Shown here in pieces: positions 26,342-35,192 of a stretch of DNA of 64,000 nt. Each line of letters starts with the position of its first letter. The stretch's first letter is position 1. A program made the translations under genes and the position numbers. Origin of the DNA: JBQTII01 sp052387905 (GTDB lineage: Bacteria > Actinomycetota > Actinomycetes > Sporichthyales > Sporichthyaceae). The DNA lies in NCBI GenBank assembly GCA_052387905.1, contig JBQTIR010000005.1, positions 1-64,000 on the forward strand. Reading direction: 5' to 3'. Below the pieces are notes generated by a model. It was not told the origin of the DNA. It worked only from the letters and a program-made list of their open reading frames with translations, and made no database searches.

Positions 26342-26423
26342 CCCCCACCCCCGCTCCGTCGGCGACCGCGCCGCCGAGTGGGATTATGACCCGGCCATCG
26401 GTCCATCTGAGGAGTTGCGCGCC

Positions 26424-26936
26424 GTGCAGACCCCGTTGCAGTTCGACGTCACCATCGAGATCCCCAAGGGCCAGCGCAACAAGTACGAGATGGACCACGT
26501 CAGCGGGCGCATCCGCCTGGACCGGATGCTGTTCACCTCCACGCGCTACCCGGCCGACTACGGCTTCGTCGAGAACACCCTCGGCGAGGACGGCGACCCC
26601 CTGGACGCACTCGTCCTGGTCGACGAGCCCACCTTCCCCGGGTGCCTGATCCTGTGCCGCGCCATCGGCATGTTCCGAATGACGGACGAGAAGGGCGGGG
26701 ACGACAAGGTCCTGTGCGTGCCGGCCGGTGACCCCCGCAGCGAGCACATCCGCGACATCCACCACCTGCCGGAGTTCGACCGTCTGGAGATCCAGCACTT
26801 CTTCGAGGTCTACAAGGACCTTGAGCCCGGCAAGTCCGTCGAGGGCGCCAGCTGGGTGGACCGGGTCGCCGCGGAGGCGGAGATCGAGGCCTCCCGGCGG
26901 CGATTGATCGACAACCCGTACGCCGTTGGGCACTAG
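26424..26936 (+). CDS. ppa: Inorganic pyrophosphatase
   Basis: A 170-residue soluble family I pyrophosphatase, which drives biosynthesis by hydrolysing PPi. The signature EDGDPLDALVL carries the metal-binding Asp residues; FDVTIEIPKGQRNKYE and DYGFVENTL are also typical. GTG 26424 is preceded by GAGGAG. Confidence 0.96.
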   Translation: MQTPLQFDVTIEIPKGQRNKYEMDHVSGRIRLDRMLFTSTRYPADYGFVENTLGEDGDPLDALVLVDEPTFPGCLILCRAIGMFRMTDEKGGDDKVLCVPAGDPRSEHIRDIHHLPEFDRLEIQHFFEVYKDLEPGKSVEGASWVDRVAAEAEIEASRRRLIDNPYAVGH

Positions 26937-26970
26937 GGCAGCGGCCCTCCAGAGCCCGCTCTGCTGCAGC

Positions 26971-27007
26971 GTGGCGCGCCCTTCCTGCACGTCGATGGGC
27001 GCGCCAC
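26971..27007. terminator. Hairpin terminator after ppa
   Basis: GTGGCGCGCCC (26971-26981) pairs with GGGCGCGCCAC (26997-27007), an 11-bp perfect stem 34 bp past the ppa stop. Confidence 0.75.
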
Positions 27008-27052
27008 CCCGCGGAGGACGCGGGGGCAGTCCGCCGGGCAGAATCGGGCGCC

Positions 27053-27448
27053 ATGGACGTCCTGGCGAGCCGGATCCTGCTGCATCCGCGCGACCACGCC
27101 CGCTCGCGGCACTTCTACAGCGAAACCCTCGGCCTTGCCGTGGCGCGGGAGTTCGGGCCGCCCGAGCACCCCGGCGTCGTCTTCTTCCTCGGCCAGGGCC
27201 TCCTCGAGTTGTCGGGTTCCTGCGAGAGCCCGCCGGGGCCCGCGGTGGCTCTGTGGATCCAGGTGCGCGACGTCGCCCGCCAGCACGAACGCCTGTCCCG
27301 GGACGGGGTGCCGATCCTGCGTCCGCCCCTGCTGGAGCCGTGGGGGCTGATCGAATGCTGGATCGCCGACCCGGACGGCATGCAGATCGTCCTGGTCGAG
27401 GTACCACCGGAACATCCGCTGCGCCGCGACAGCCGGCCGCGCGGATAA
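27053..27448 (+). CDS. VOC superfamily (glyoxalase-like) protein
   Basis: A 131-residue single-domain protein with paired beta-alpha-beta units: ILLHPRDHARSRHFYSETLGLAVAREF and WIADPDGMQIVLVEVP. These are marks of the glyoxalase/bleomycin-resistance fold. Likely metal ligands are the early His and late Glu. The substrate is unknown. Confidence 0.8.
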   Translation: MDVLASRILLHPRDHARSRHFYSETLGLAVAREFGPPEHPGVVFFLGQGLLELSGSCESPPGPAVALWIQVRDVARQHERLSRDGVPILRPPLLEPWGLIECWIADPDGMQIVLVEVPPEHPLRRDSRPRG

Positions 27449-27484
27449 TGGAGTCCCGATAACCCGCTGGACGAAGGACATGAC

Positions 27485-27703
27485 ATGGCGCTGCCACTGC
27501 TCAAGGTCGCGCAGGTGCTCGCCTCGCCGCAGGGCAGGCGGGCGGTGAAGGCCGCCAAGGCGCAGGTCCAGAAGCAACTGGCCGACCCCAAGAACAAGGA
27601 ACGCCTCGCGCGGGCCAAGGCCGAGATCCAGAAGCAGGCCGCGGATCCGAAGAACAAGGAACGCCTTAACCAGCTGCGCGAGCGCGTCACCAAGAAGCGC
27701 TGA
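27485..27703 (+). CDS. Small lysine-rich protein with an internal repeat
   Basis: A 72-residue protein; ATG 27485 is preceded by GAAGGA. Two near-identical units, QKQLADPKNKERLARAKA and QKQAADPKNKERLNQLRE, make up the middle, giving a strongly basic helical protein. No known family is recognised. It might bind nucleic acid or a membrane, but nothing proves it. Confidence 0.6.
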   Translation: MALPLLKVAQVLASPQGRRAVKAAKAQVQKQLADPKNKERLARAKAEIQKQAADPKNKERLNQLRERVTKKR

Positions 27704-27828
27704 GGGCCTGCACGGGCGGGCAGACTTTGACCTCTCTTCAACCCCGGAGCCAGGTGACCGCGGTGGCCGGGGGCTGACACTCTGAGCGCACTCGCCCTGC
27801 GCACCCGCCTGCCGAAGGGAGCCGTTCG

Positions 27829-28299
27829 ATGACCCCTGTTGACGGCTCACCCGGTGCGCTGACCGGCACGAGCGCCGAGGCACGGACTCGGCTGACCCAG
27901 CTGGCGTACACGATTCTCTGCCCGAGTCTGGGCCTGCGGCGGCGCAGTTTGATCGCCAAGGTGGCGGTGGACCGCGCGCTGTCGGTTCCCCAGCAGGGCG
28001 ACGTCGCATATGCGGACCTGCGCGAGCGGGTGGTGCGCCGGACTTTGGCGACGGGGCGACGGCGGGCGGCCACGACGACCCGGCTCAGTGCCCGAGCCCT
28101 GCGGCCGGCCCGAGCCGCCCAGCCCAGCCTCGCCTGGCTCCTCCCGGCAGCGCGCGCGGCCTACGCGCTCCAGCATCTGGAAGGCATGGACCGCGCCCAG
28201 ACCGAGTTGCTGCTCGCCGCCGCGGGAGTCGGGGACCCGCAGGTCGCCATCGAACTGGCGGACCGAATCCGCCACGACTCGGTGCTCTCGTCGGCGTAA
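27829..28299 (+). CDS. Hypothetical protein, degenerate sigma-factor-like
   Basis: A 156-residue basic protein. The C-terminal part PAARAAYALQHLEGMDRAQTELLLAAAGV resembles the region 4 helix-turn-helix of ECF sigma factors, and the N-terminus TRLTQLAYTILCPSLGLRRRSLIAKVAVDRAL could be a degenerate region 2. Similar proteins occur in actinobacteria without a known function. The sigma relationship is tentative. Confidence 0.5.
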   Translation: MTPVDGSPGALTGTSAEARTRLTQLAYTILCPSLGLRRRSLIAKVAVDRALSVPQQGDVAYADLRERVVRRTLATGRRRAATTTRLSARALRPARAAQPSLAWLLPAARAAYALQHLEGMDRAQTELLLAAAGVGDPQVAIELADRIRHDSVLSSA

Positions 28300-28378
28300 C
28301 CGCGACGCCCTCGCCCTCACGGTGGCTTGCGGCGTAACGTGGTGATGATCATGCACGCGGGCCAAGTAAGGTAACCCT

Positions 28379-28753
28379 ATGCATTGGATGCGCGCCTTCG
28401 CCGGACTCCAGATTGTCGCGGTCGCGGCCATCGGAGTCGGCGCCTGGCCCGCGTCCGCGCTGGAGGAGCCGGGCAAGCTCACGGTCTGCGTCTACGGCCT
28501 CGGTGCCGACGAGAGCGCGACGGTCACCGTCAATGACCAGCCGTTCGGCGCCTACCCCGCCGAGGGCAAGTGCGAGACGGACAAGGTCGAGTCCGGTGCC
28601 TACGTCGTGCAGGTCGACGATGACGGCAGTGCCGCGCTGGACCAGGCCGAGATCATCGACCGGGACGGGCGCCGGACCGATGACACGGCGGAGCGCATCG
28701 ACGTGGAGGTCCACCCGGACTCCACGACGCGGGTCAACATCTTCATGCGCTGA
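28379..28753 (+). CDS. Small secreted protein of unknown function
   Basis: A 124-residue protein from ATG 28379. An N-terminal signal peptide (about 1-27, ending PASA) precedes a mature acidic domain with two cysteines (VCVYGLGADES, EGKCETDKV) and a beta-rich pattern. No family is recognised. Confidence 0.6.
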   Translation: MHWMRAFAGLQIVAVAAIGVGAWPASALEEPGKLTVCVYGLGADESATVTVNDQPFGAYPAEGKCETDKVESGAYVVQVDDDGSAALDQAEIIDRDGRRTDDTAERIDVEVHPDSTTRVNIFMR

Positions 28754-28766
28754 CCGCCGGCCGTGG

Positions 28767-29123
28767 TCAACGCAGGAGTTCGGAGAGGTCGGCCCGGGAG
28801 CCACTAGCGGCGATCCGTCCGGATTCGAGCGCCTGCTCCCAGGTCAGGGACCTGGTCACCAGTTCCAGCCAGGTCTGGGCGTCGGTCTCGACCACGTTGG
28901 GCGGGGTCCCCCGGCGGTGGCGCAGGCCCGCCACGCACTGCACGGCGCCGTAGGGCGGCACACGGACCTCGACCGTGTCCCCGGGGTGCCGCTCGGCCAG
29001 ATCCGCCAGGGTGTGGCGCACTGCGGTGGCGATGACCTCCGCCGGCGCGGCGGGCGCTTCCGCCCGCCAGGTGGCCAGCGCCGCGGCACCCGCCACGGGG
29101 TCGATCCGGCGGCGCGCGGGCAT
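28767..29123 (-). CDS. Sterol carrier (SCP2-like) family protein
   Basis: A 118-residue protein from ATG 29123, 10 bp after purL. The pattern TVEVRVPPYGAVQCVAG and TDAQTWLELVTRSLTWEQALESGRIAASGSRADLSELL matches the small sterol-carrier-like domain that follows purL in many actinobacteria. The ligand and function are unknown. Confidence 0.75.
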   Translation of the reverse strand: MPARRRIDPVAGAAALATWRAEAPAAPAEVIATAVRHTLADLAERHPGDTVEVRVPPYGAVQCVAGLRHRRGTPPNVVETDAQTWLELVTRSLTWEQALESGRIAASGSRADLSELLR

Positions 29124-29133
29124 CAGGGCGGGG

Positions 29134-31443
29134 TCAGACCATCGCGGCGGGCAGCGTCGAGGTGTGGGCGGCGCGAAGCTCGGCCAGGGGAATCTCGATC
29201 TCGGGGCCGAGGCGCAGGCTCTCACCACCGACCGAGCCGATCGTGGTGACCGGCACCCCGTGCAGATCCGCGAGCATTAGCGTGAAGTCCAGCCGCTCCA
29301 GCGGCAGACTGACGATCGCCCGGGCGGCGGACTCGGAGAACAACGCGACAAACAGGTCCAGGTCGGCCGGCAGGGACAGCTCGGCGCCGATGCCGGCTCC
29401 GCGCACCCCACCCTGCAGGCAGCATTCGACGAGCCCCTGTGCCAGCCCGCCGTCTGACAGGTCGTGGGCGGAGGCGAAGGCGCCGCGGGCTGCGCCGGTG
29501 ACCAGCACCTCGGCCAGGGCCTGCTCGGCCGCGAGGTTCACCACGGGCGGGCGACCGCCGAGGTGGCCGTGCACGACGTGCGCCCACTCGGAGCCGTCGA
29601 GTTCGGTCTCGGTGGAACCGAGCAGCAAAATGACATCGCCTGCACCGGACCCGGCGCCGATGACGTCGGGGGCGGCAGAGCCGAATCCCGTCGGGACCCG
29701 TTGTGCCACGTCCGCCATGACCCCCAGCACGCCCACCACCGGGGTGGGAAGGATCGGGGTCTCGCCGGTCTGGTTGTAGAAGGAGACGTTGCCGCCCGTC
29801 ACCGGAACGCCCAGGCTCTGGCACCCGTCGGCGAGGCCTCGCACCGCCTCGGCGAACTGCCACATCACCGACGGGTCCTCCGGCGAGCCGAAGTTCAGGC
29901 AGTCGGTGACCGCCAGCGGCCTGGCGCCCTTGGCCGCCACGTTGCGGTAGGCCTCGGCCAGAGCGAGCTGGGCACCGACATACGGATCCAGGAGCGTGAA
30001 GCGGCCGTTGCAGTCGGTGGAGATGGCGATCCCGAGGCCGGTGCTCTCGTCGATGCGGACGATGCCGGCGTCCTCTCCCATCGCGAGCACGGTGTTACCG
30101 AGCACGTAGCGGTCGTACTGCGAGGTGATCCAGCTCTTGTCGCACAGGTTCGGGGACGCGACGAGTTGGAGCACGGTGGCGCGCAGCTCTGCAGGTGTCT
30201 GCGGCCGGGGCAAAGTTGACGCCGAGTCAGCCTGCAGCGCGTCCTGCGACTGTGGACGAGCGAAGGGACGTTCGTACACCGGGCCGTCGTGGGCGACAGT
30301 GGCGGGCGGGACGTCGACGACAGTTTCTCCGCGCCACTGCACGGTGAGCCGACCGGTGGCGTTGACCTCGCCGATCACGACGGCCTCGACGTCCCACTTG
30401 GCGCACAGTGCCATGAAGGCAGCGACCTTGGGCGGTTCGACGATCGCGCACATGCGTTCCTGCGACTCGCTCATGAGGATCTCCTCGGGAGCGAGCGTGG
30501 AGTCGCGCAGCGGCACCGCGTCCAGCACGACGTGCATCCCCCCGGCACCGGCCGAGGCGAGTTCGGTGGTGGCGCACGAGAGCCCGGCGCCGCCGAGATC
30601 CTGGATGCCGACGACCAGATCGGCCGCGAAGATCTCCAGGCAGCATTCGATGAGAACCTTCTCCGCGAACGGATCGCCGACCTGCACACTGGGCCGCTTG
30701 GACGGACCGGAGCCTCCATCGGTATCGGCGGTAAACGTTTCTGACGCCAGGACAGAAACTCCGCCGATTCCGTCGCCGCCGGTTTTCGCGCCGAACAGGA
30801 TCACCTGATTGCCCGGGCCCGAAGCCTTGGCGAGCTTGATGTCGGCGTGCCGCATGACCCCGACGCAGAGCGCGTTGACCAGCGGGTTGCCGAGATAGCT
30901 CGCGTCGAAGACGACCTCACCGCCAATGTTGGGCAGGCCGAGACAGTTCCCGTAACCGCCGATGCCGGCCACGATTCCGGGCAGCACGCGCCGGGTGTCG
31001 GGAGCATCGAGTGGACCGAAGCGCAGCGGGTCCATGACGGCGATCGGACGGGCGCCCATCGTGAGGATGTCGCGCACGATGCCGCCAATCCCGGTCGCGG
31101 CGCCCTGGTAGGGCTCGACGTAGGAGGGGTGGTTGTGCGACTCCACCTTGAAAGTCACCGCGTAACCGTCGCCGATGTCGACGACGCCGGCGTTCTCGCC
31201 CATACCGACCATCAGGATGTCGGTCGCGGGGGCCTTATCGCCGAACTGGCGCAAGTGCACCTTGGAGGATTTGTAGGAGCAGTGCTCGCTCCACATCACG
31301 GAGTACATGGCCAGCTCGCAGCTGGTCGGGCGGCGGCCGAGGATCTCGCGGATGCGCGCGTACTCGCCCGACTTGAGCCCGAGGTCGGCATAAGGCTGAA
31401 CAGTCTCCGGCGTCGCCTCGGCGTTCTTGACGGTGTCGATCAC
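29134..31443 (-). CDS. purL: Phosphoribosylformylglycinamidine synthase, large subunit
   Basis: A 769-residue small-type PurL that works with PurQ and PurS in step four of purine synthesis. Motifs include MYSVMWSEHCSYKSSK, FKVESHNHPSYVEPYQGAATGIGGI, GAKTGGDGIGG and HDLSDGGLAQGLVE. GTG 31443 is preceded by AAGGGGG. A 42-bp hairpin repeat fills the gap to purQ. Confidence 0.97.
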   Translation of the reverse strand: MIDTVKNAEATPETVQPYADLGLKSGEYARIREILGRRPTSCELAMYSVMWSEHCSYKSSKVHLRQFGDKAPATDILMVGMGENAGVVDIGDGYAVTFKVESHNHPSYVEPYQGAATGIGGIVRDILTMGARPIAVMDPLRFGPLDAPDTRRVLPGIVAGIGGYGNCLGLPNIGGEVVFDASYLGNPLVNALCVGVMRHADIKLAKASGPGNQVILFGAKTGGDGIGGVSVLASETFTADTDGGSGPSKRPSVQVGDPFAEKVLIECCLEIFAADLVVGIQDLGGAGLSCATTELASAGAGGMHVVLDAVPLRDSTLAPEEILMSESQERMCAIVEPPKVAAFMALCAKWDVEAVVIGEVNATGRLTVQWRGETVVDVPPATVAHDGPVYERPFARPQSQDALQADSASTLPRPQTPAELRATVLQLVASPNLCDKSWITSQYDRYVLGNTVLAMGEDAGIVRIDESTGLGIAISTDCNGRFTLLDPYVGAQLALAEAYRNVAAKGARPLAVTDCLNFGSPEDPSVMWQFAEAVRGLADGCQSLGVPVTGGNVSFYNQTGETPILPTPVVGVLGVMADVAQRVPTGFGSAAPDVIGAGSGAGDVILLLGSTETELDGSEWAHVVHGHLGGRPPVVNLAAEQALAEVLVTGAARGAFASAHDLSDGGLAQGLVECCLQGGVRGAGIGAELSLPADLDLFVALFSESAARAIVSLPLERLDFTLMLADLHGVPVTTIGSVGGESLRLGPEIEIPLAELRAAHTSTLPAAMV

Positions 31444-31462
31444 AGCCCCACCCCCTTCACAA

Positions 31463-31504
31463 CGTCCGAAGGAGCGGTCGCTATTGCAGCCAGTTCTTCG
31501 GACG
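31463..31504. repeat. Dispersed hairpin repeat, family B (AAG-stem), copy 2, purQ-purL junction
   Basis: A 42-bp element beginning CGTCCGAAGG and ending TTCTTCGGACG. It differs from the copy at 19687 by only two bases and is bounded by the purQ stop and the purL ribosome site. Confidence 0.88.
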
Positions 31505-31513
31505 CAAGGAGTT

Positions 31514-32191
31514 TCACGCCGACACCAGGTGTTCCAGGACCGCAGCGAACAGCAGCAGGCCGTCCGTGGTCGGGCCGGTGAGGGGTTCGACCGCATGCTC
31601 GGGGTGAGGCATCAGACCGACCACGTTTCCCGCCGCGTTGGCGATCCCGGCGATGTCGCGGTAGGAACCGTTGGGGTTGCCGTCGAGGTAGCGGAAGACC
31701 ACGCGGCCCTCGCCCTCGAGTTCGTCGAGCGTGGCGGTGTCGGCTACGTAACCGCCCTCGCCGTTCTTGAGCGGAACCACGATGTGCTGACCCTCCGTCA
31801 AGGTTCGGGTCCACGGGGTGCCAGTGGATTCGACGCGCAGCGCCTGGTCCCGGCAGATGAAATGCCGGTGGTCGTTGCGGATCAAGGCTCCCGGCAGCAG
31901 ATGGGACTCGCACAGCACCTGGAAGCCGTTACAGATCCCGAGCACCGGCATGCCCCGGCCGGCGGCCGCGATCACCGACTCCATGACCGGGGAGAAGCGG
32001 GCGATCGCACCGCAGCGCAGGTAGTCGCCGTAGGAGAAGCCGCCCGGCAGCACCACTGCCTGGACGCCGGCGAGGTCGGTCTCGCGATGCCAGAGCCGGA
32101 CCGCTTCACCGCCGGCGAGGCGGACGGCCCGTGCGGCGTCCCCGTCGTCGAGGGTGCCGGGGAAGGTGACGACGCCGATCCGGGTACTCAT
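31514..32191 (-). CDS. purQ: Phosphoribosylformylglycinamidine synthase, glutaminase subunit
   Basis: A 225-residue class I glutamine amidotransferase that supplies ammonia to PurL. The nucleophile cysteine lies in PVLGICNGFQVL; the His/Glu pair lies in GLMPHPEHAVEPLTG. ATG 32191 is preceded by GGGGGG. Confidence 0.97.
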   Translation of the reverse strand: MSTRIGVVTFPGTLDDGDAARAVRLAGGEAVRLWHRETDLAGVQAVVLPGGFSYGDYLRCGAIARFSPVMESVIAAAGRGMPVLGICNGFQVLCESHLLPGALIRNDHRHFICRDQALRVESTGTPWTRTLTEGQHIVVPLKNGEGGYVADTATLDELEGEGRVVFRYLDGNPNGSYRDIAGIANAAGNVVGLMPHPEHAVEPLTGPTTDGLLLFAAVLEHLVSA

Positions 32192-32212
32192 CACGCCCCC
32201 CACACCACGGTG

Positions 32213-32254
32213 CGTCCGAAGAAGTGGTCGCTATAGCAACCGGGGTTTCGGACG
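32213..32254. repeat. Dispersed hairpin repeat, family B (AAG-stem), copy 3, purS-purQ junction
   Basis: A 42-bp element beginning CGTCCGAAGA and ending TTTCGGACG. It is more diverged than the other two AAG-stem copies, but the terminal stem is intact. Confidence 0.82.
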
Positions 32255-32264
32255 TTGCGCGAAA

Positions 32265-32510
32265 TCACGGCTCGATCCGGACGACGAAGTCCTCGATCAC
32301 CGTGTTGGCGAGCAGCGTCTCCGCCATCGAGGTGACCCGCGCCAGAGCGGCAGCGTCCAGGTCACCGTCGATCTCGACCTCGAATCGCTTCCCGGCGCGG
32401 ACACCGGCGACGGCGTCAAAGCCCAGGCGATCCAGTGCCTTGGCGATGGCTTGGCCCTGGGGGTCGAGAATCTCGGGCTTGGGCATGACATCGACCACGA
32501 CGCGAGGCAC
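32265..32510 (-). CDS. purS: Phosphoribosylformylglycinamidine synthase subunit PurS
   Basis: An 81-residue protein from GTG 32510 (CAGGAG upstream). It bridges PurL and PurQ. The pattern VVVDVMPKPEILDPQGQAIAKALDRLGF and AETLLANTVIEDFVVRI is typical. It is first gene of the purS-purQ-purL unit. Confidence 0.95.
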   Translation of the reverse strand: MPRVVVDVMPKPEILDPQGQAIAKALDRLGFDAVAGVRAGKRFEVEIDGDLDAAALARVTSMAETLLANTVIEDFVVRIEP

Positions 32511-32624
32511 ACGTACTCCTGCTCTTCGGCGGGATAGCCGCTGGTGCGGAAGAATGCGGCCAGATTACCCCTGCGCCGCGGCCCGACCCGCGCCGCGGCC
32601 CGTTCCCGCGATGTGAGGACCACC

Positions 32625-33590
32625 ATGAAGCTGCTCGTGACCGGTGGCGCCGGCTACATCGGCAGCGTGGTCACCGCACTGCTGCTCGATACCGGTCACG
32701 CGGTCACCGTTCTCGATGACCTTTCGACCGGGCACGCGGACGCCGTCCCCCCGGGCGCGACGCTGGTCCAGGCCCGGGTGCACGACGCGGCCGCCGTCCT
32801 GGATCCTTCCTTCGACGCGGTGCTGCACTTCGCGGCGAAATCCCTGGTCTCCGAGTCGGTGAGCGCGCCGGAGATCTACTGGGAGAACAACGTCGCAGGC
32901 TCGATGGCCCTGCTGGCGGCGATGCGCACCCACGGCGTGCGGCGTCTGGTGTTCTCCTCGACGGCGGCGACCTACGGCGAGCCGTCGATCATGCCCATCA
33001 CCGAGGACACGCCGCCGCGGCCGACGAATCCCTACGGCATGAGCAAGCTCGCGGTGGACATGATGGTCGCCGCCGAGTGTGTCGCCCACGGGCTGGGGGC
33101 GTTCAGCCTGCGGTACTTCAACGTTGCCGGCGCGCTGATCACTGCGGGCGCCGCCTACGGGGAGCGGCACGACCCCGAGACTCACCTGATCCCCAACCTG
33201 TTGCGGGTCGCGACCGGCGCCGTCGCCGAAGCGAAGGTGTTCGGGACCGACTACCCGACCCGCGACGGAACCGCGGTGCGCGACTACATCCACGTCGTGG
33301 ACCTGGCGGACGCGCACGTGCGCGCGCTGGCGGCCATCGCCCCCGGCGTCCATGAGATCTGCAACCTGGGCAGTGGCACCGGGTTCACGGTCAAGGAGAT
33401 CCTCACCGCGCTGCGCACAGTGACCGAGCACCCGATTCCGGCGATCGACACCGACCGGCGCGAGGGCGATCCGCCGAGCCTGATCGCCTCCAACGACCGG
33501 GCCAAGGCCGCCTTGGGCTGGATCCCGACCCGGGATGTCACCCACATGGCCGCCGACGCCTGGGCCTTCGCCCAAGTCCATTCGGGCTGA
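32625..33590 (+). CDS. galE: UDP-glucose 4-epimerase
   Basis: A 321-residue extended short-chain dehydrogenase. The NAD-binding motif TGGAGYIG is at the N-terminus, with the catalytic Tyr-x3-Lys in NPYGMSK and the usual SSTAATYG and TRDGTAVRDYIHVVDL. It interconverts UDP-glucose and UDP-galactose for surface sugars. ATG 32625 is preceded by GTGAGGA. It diverges from purS. Confidence 0.93.
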   Translation: MKLLVTGGAGYIGSVVTALLLDTGHAVTVLDDLSTGHADAVPPGATLVQARVHDAAAVLDPSFDAVLHFAAKSLVSESVSAPEIYWENNVAGSMALLAAMRTHGVRRLVFSSTAATYGEPSIMPITEDTPPRPTNPYGMSKLAVDMMVAAECVAHGLGAFSLRYFNVAGALITAGAAYGERHDPETHLIPNLLRVATGAVAEAKVFGTDYPTRDGTAVRDYIHVVDLADAHVRALAAIAPGVHEICNLGSGTGFTVKEILTALRTVTEHPIPAIDTDRREGDPPSLIASNDRAKAALGWIPTRDVTHMAADAWAFAQVHSG

Positions 33591-33777
33591 CATTGGCCGA
33601 TTCGGCGGAACGAAGGGGGCGCACGGTATACCCGAGCGGCGGCTTGTACCGCGGAAGTTCCTCGATTCCCGAGACGACACGCCCGTCAGCTACCTACGCT
33701 CCGTTATCTAGAGGTCGCTTCGGTGACTTACCGTAACGGAAGGGTCGCCTAGCGGCCCCGGCATCGAGTAGGTAGAC

Positions 33778-35052
33778 ATGGCGAGCAGCACCGGTGGGGC
33801 GCGGGCGCGCACCGACGCCGAGCTGATCGCGGCTACCCGGCGCGGGGACGACGACGCCTACGCCGAACTGGCTGCCCGTCACGAAGGGGCCGCCCTGCGA
33901 CTGGCAAGCCGCCTACGCGAGTCGGCCCCGGACAAGCTCGTCTCCGACGCGCTGGCCGCGGTGCGATCCGAACTGCGAGCCGCGGCCGGACCCAACCAGG
34001 CCTTCCGCCCGCACCTGCTGATGACGTTGCGGCGCAGTGCCCAATCGCGCACTGGTCGGCTGCGGGTGGACGGCCGCTCCCTACGTCCAGGGATCAGCGA
34101 CTCCCACGGTGAACTTCGGGCCGCGCTGACCCCGGCGCTGGTACGGGCGTTCCGCTCGATGCCTGAATCCGGCCAGGTGGCGCTGTGGCACACCGAGGTC
34201 GACGCCGAGCCGCTGCTGGACACCGCCGCTCTGCTCGGCGTCGCCGCCACCGACATCGCCGAACTCGCCTTCGGTGCCCGCGACACGCTGCGGGCCGCGC
34301 AACTCGCCGACCACCGCGGCACGGTCGCGACCGGACCCTGCCGCTGGAGCGGCGACCGACTGGCCGCGCACTCCCAAGGTCGGCTCTCGGCGCCCGACAC
34401 CGCCAGGGTCGACGAGCACCTGCAGGCCTGCGCTCGGTGCACGGAGCTCTACCCCGCGGTGGCCACGTTGGAGAAGGATCTCGCCGGTGTCGTCGCCACG
34501 ATCGTGCTCGGGCCGGCCGCCTGGGCTTACCTCGACCGGGCGGCCCCATACGCACGGGGACTCGCCGGGGGCGCCGCGCACGGACTGACCACCCGGGCCG
34601 CGGTCTTCGCCGGGGTCGGCGTCTTCATGGTCACTGCCGGCCTGGTCGGCGCGACGGCGTTCACCGACGGCGAGCGCACCCGGGTGCAGTACGCCGAAGG
34701 ACTTGTGGGTCCGCGGACCGCGGCCACCAAGGCACCGGTGCCGATCCCGCTGCCCGTTCTCGGGCCACAGTCCGGCTCGGGTTCCACCGGCGAGAGCGAC
34801 GAGAGCCGTGGAAACCGCACCGCGTCGCCCGCGTCGGCGCGGCCGCTGGCACCGGTCCCGCTGCCGCAGGCCCGTCGCAGCGCGGACGCGACATCGGCCC
34901 CCGTCACCGATCCGGCAGCTCGGGAAGCGCCCGCCGCGCCGGCTGCCGAGGCGCGGGAACTCGACCTGGGGGTGGGCAGCGTCGAGGTGAGGCCCCGCAG
35001 CGGCCCGTTGGGACTGCCCGGCGTCGGCCTGGACACCCGCCTGTTCCGTTAG
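33778..35052 (+). CDS. ECF-sigma-like protein fused to zinc-finger, membrane helix and Pro-rich tail
   Basis: A 424-residue protein. Residues 11-100 resemble sigma region 2 (TDAELIAATRRGDDDAYAELAARH), and 115-175 resemble region 4 (RSMPESGQVALWHTEV, ELAFGARDTLRAA). Residues 198-225 carry an anti-sigma-type zinc motif, HxxxCxxC (His214, Cys218, Cys221). One membrane helix (about 274-296) is followed by an external Pro/Ala/Ser tail. Sigma and anti-sigma parts thus sit in one membrane protein, which may need cleavage or a signal before it acts on promoters. The target genes are unknown. Confidence 0.75.
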   Translation: MASSTGGARARTDAELIAATRRGDDDAYAELAARHEGAALRLASRLRESAPDKLVSDALAAVRSELRAAAGPNQAFRPHLLMTLRRSAQSRTGRLRVDGRSLRPGISDSHGELRAALTPALVRAFRSMPESGQVALWHTEVDAEPLLDTAALLGVAATDIAELAFGARDTLRAAQLADHRGTVATGPCRWSGDRLAAHSQGRLSAPDTARVDEHLQACARCTELYPAVATLEKDLAGVVATIVLGPAAWAYLDRAAPYARGLAGGAAHGLTTRAAVFAGVGVFMVTAGLVGATAFTDGERTRVQYAEGLVGPRTAATKAPVPIPLPVLGPQSGSGSTGESDESRGNRTASPASARPLAPVPLPQARRSADATSAPVTDPAAREAPAAPAAEARELDLGVGSVEVRPRSGPLGLPGVGLDTRLFR

Positions 35053-35079
35053 GGCGTGTCTCCTGGATCCGCACTCGGA

Positions 35080-35174
35080 GCTCATTACTGAGCACCGGGT
35101 CAGATTCGGGCGCGGGTTGGCGCCCGAATCCCGCCCGGCGGGCATTACAGAAGTGCCGCCGCTCAGTAATGCGC
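35080..35174. repeat. Dispersed palindromic repeat, family A copy 2
   Basis: The left arm GCTCATTACTGAGC (35080-35093) and right arm GCTCAGTAATGCGC (35161-35174) pair with one mismatch. An inner hairpin (ATTCGGGCG / CGCCCGAAT) matches copy 1 in position. It lies between converging genes. Confidence 0.75.
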
Positions 35175-35192
35175 AGCGGCACCTGGCCGGCT

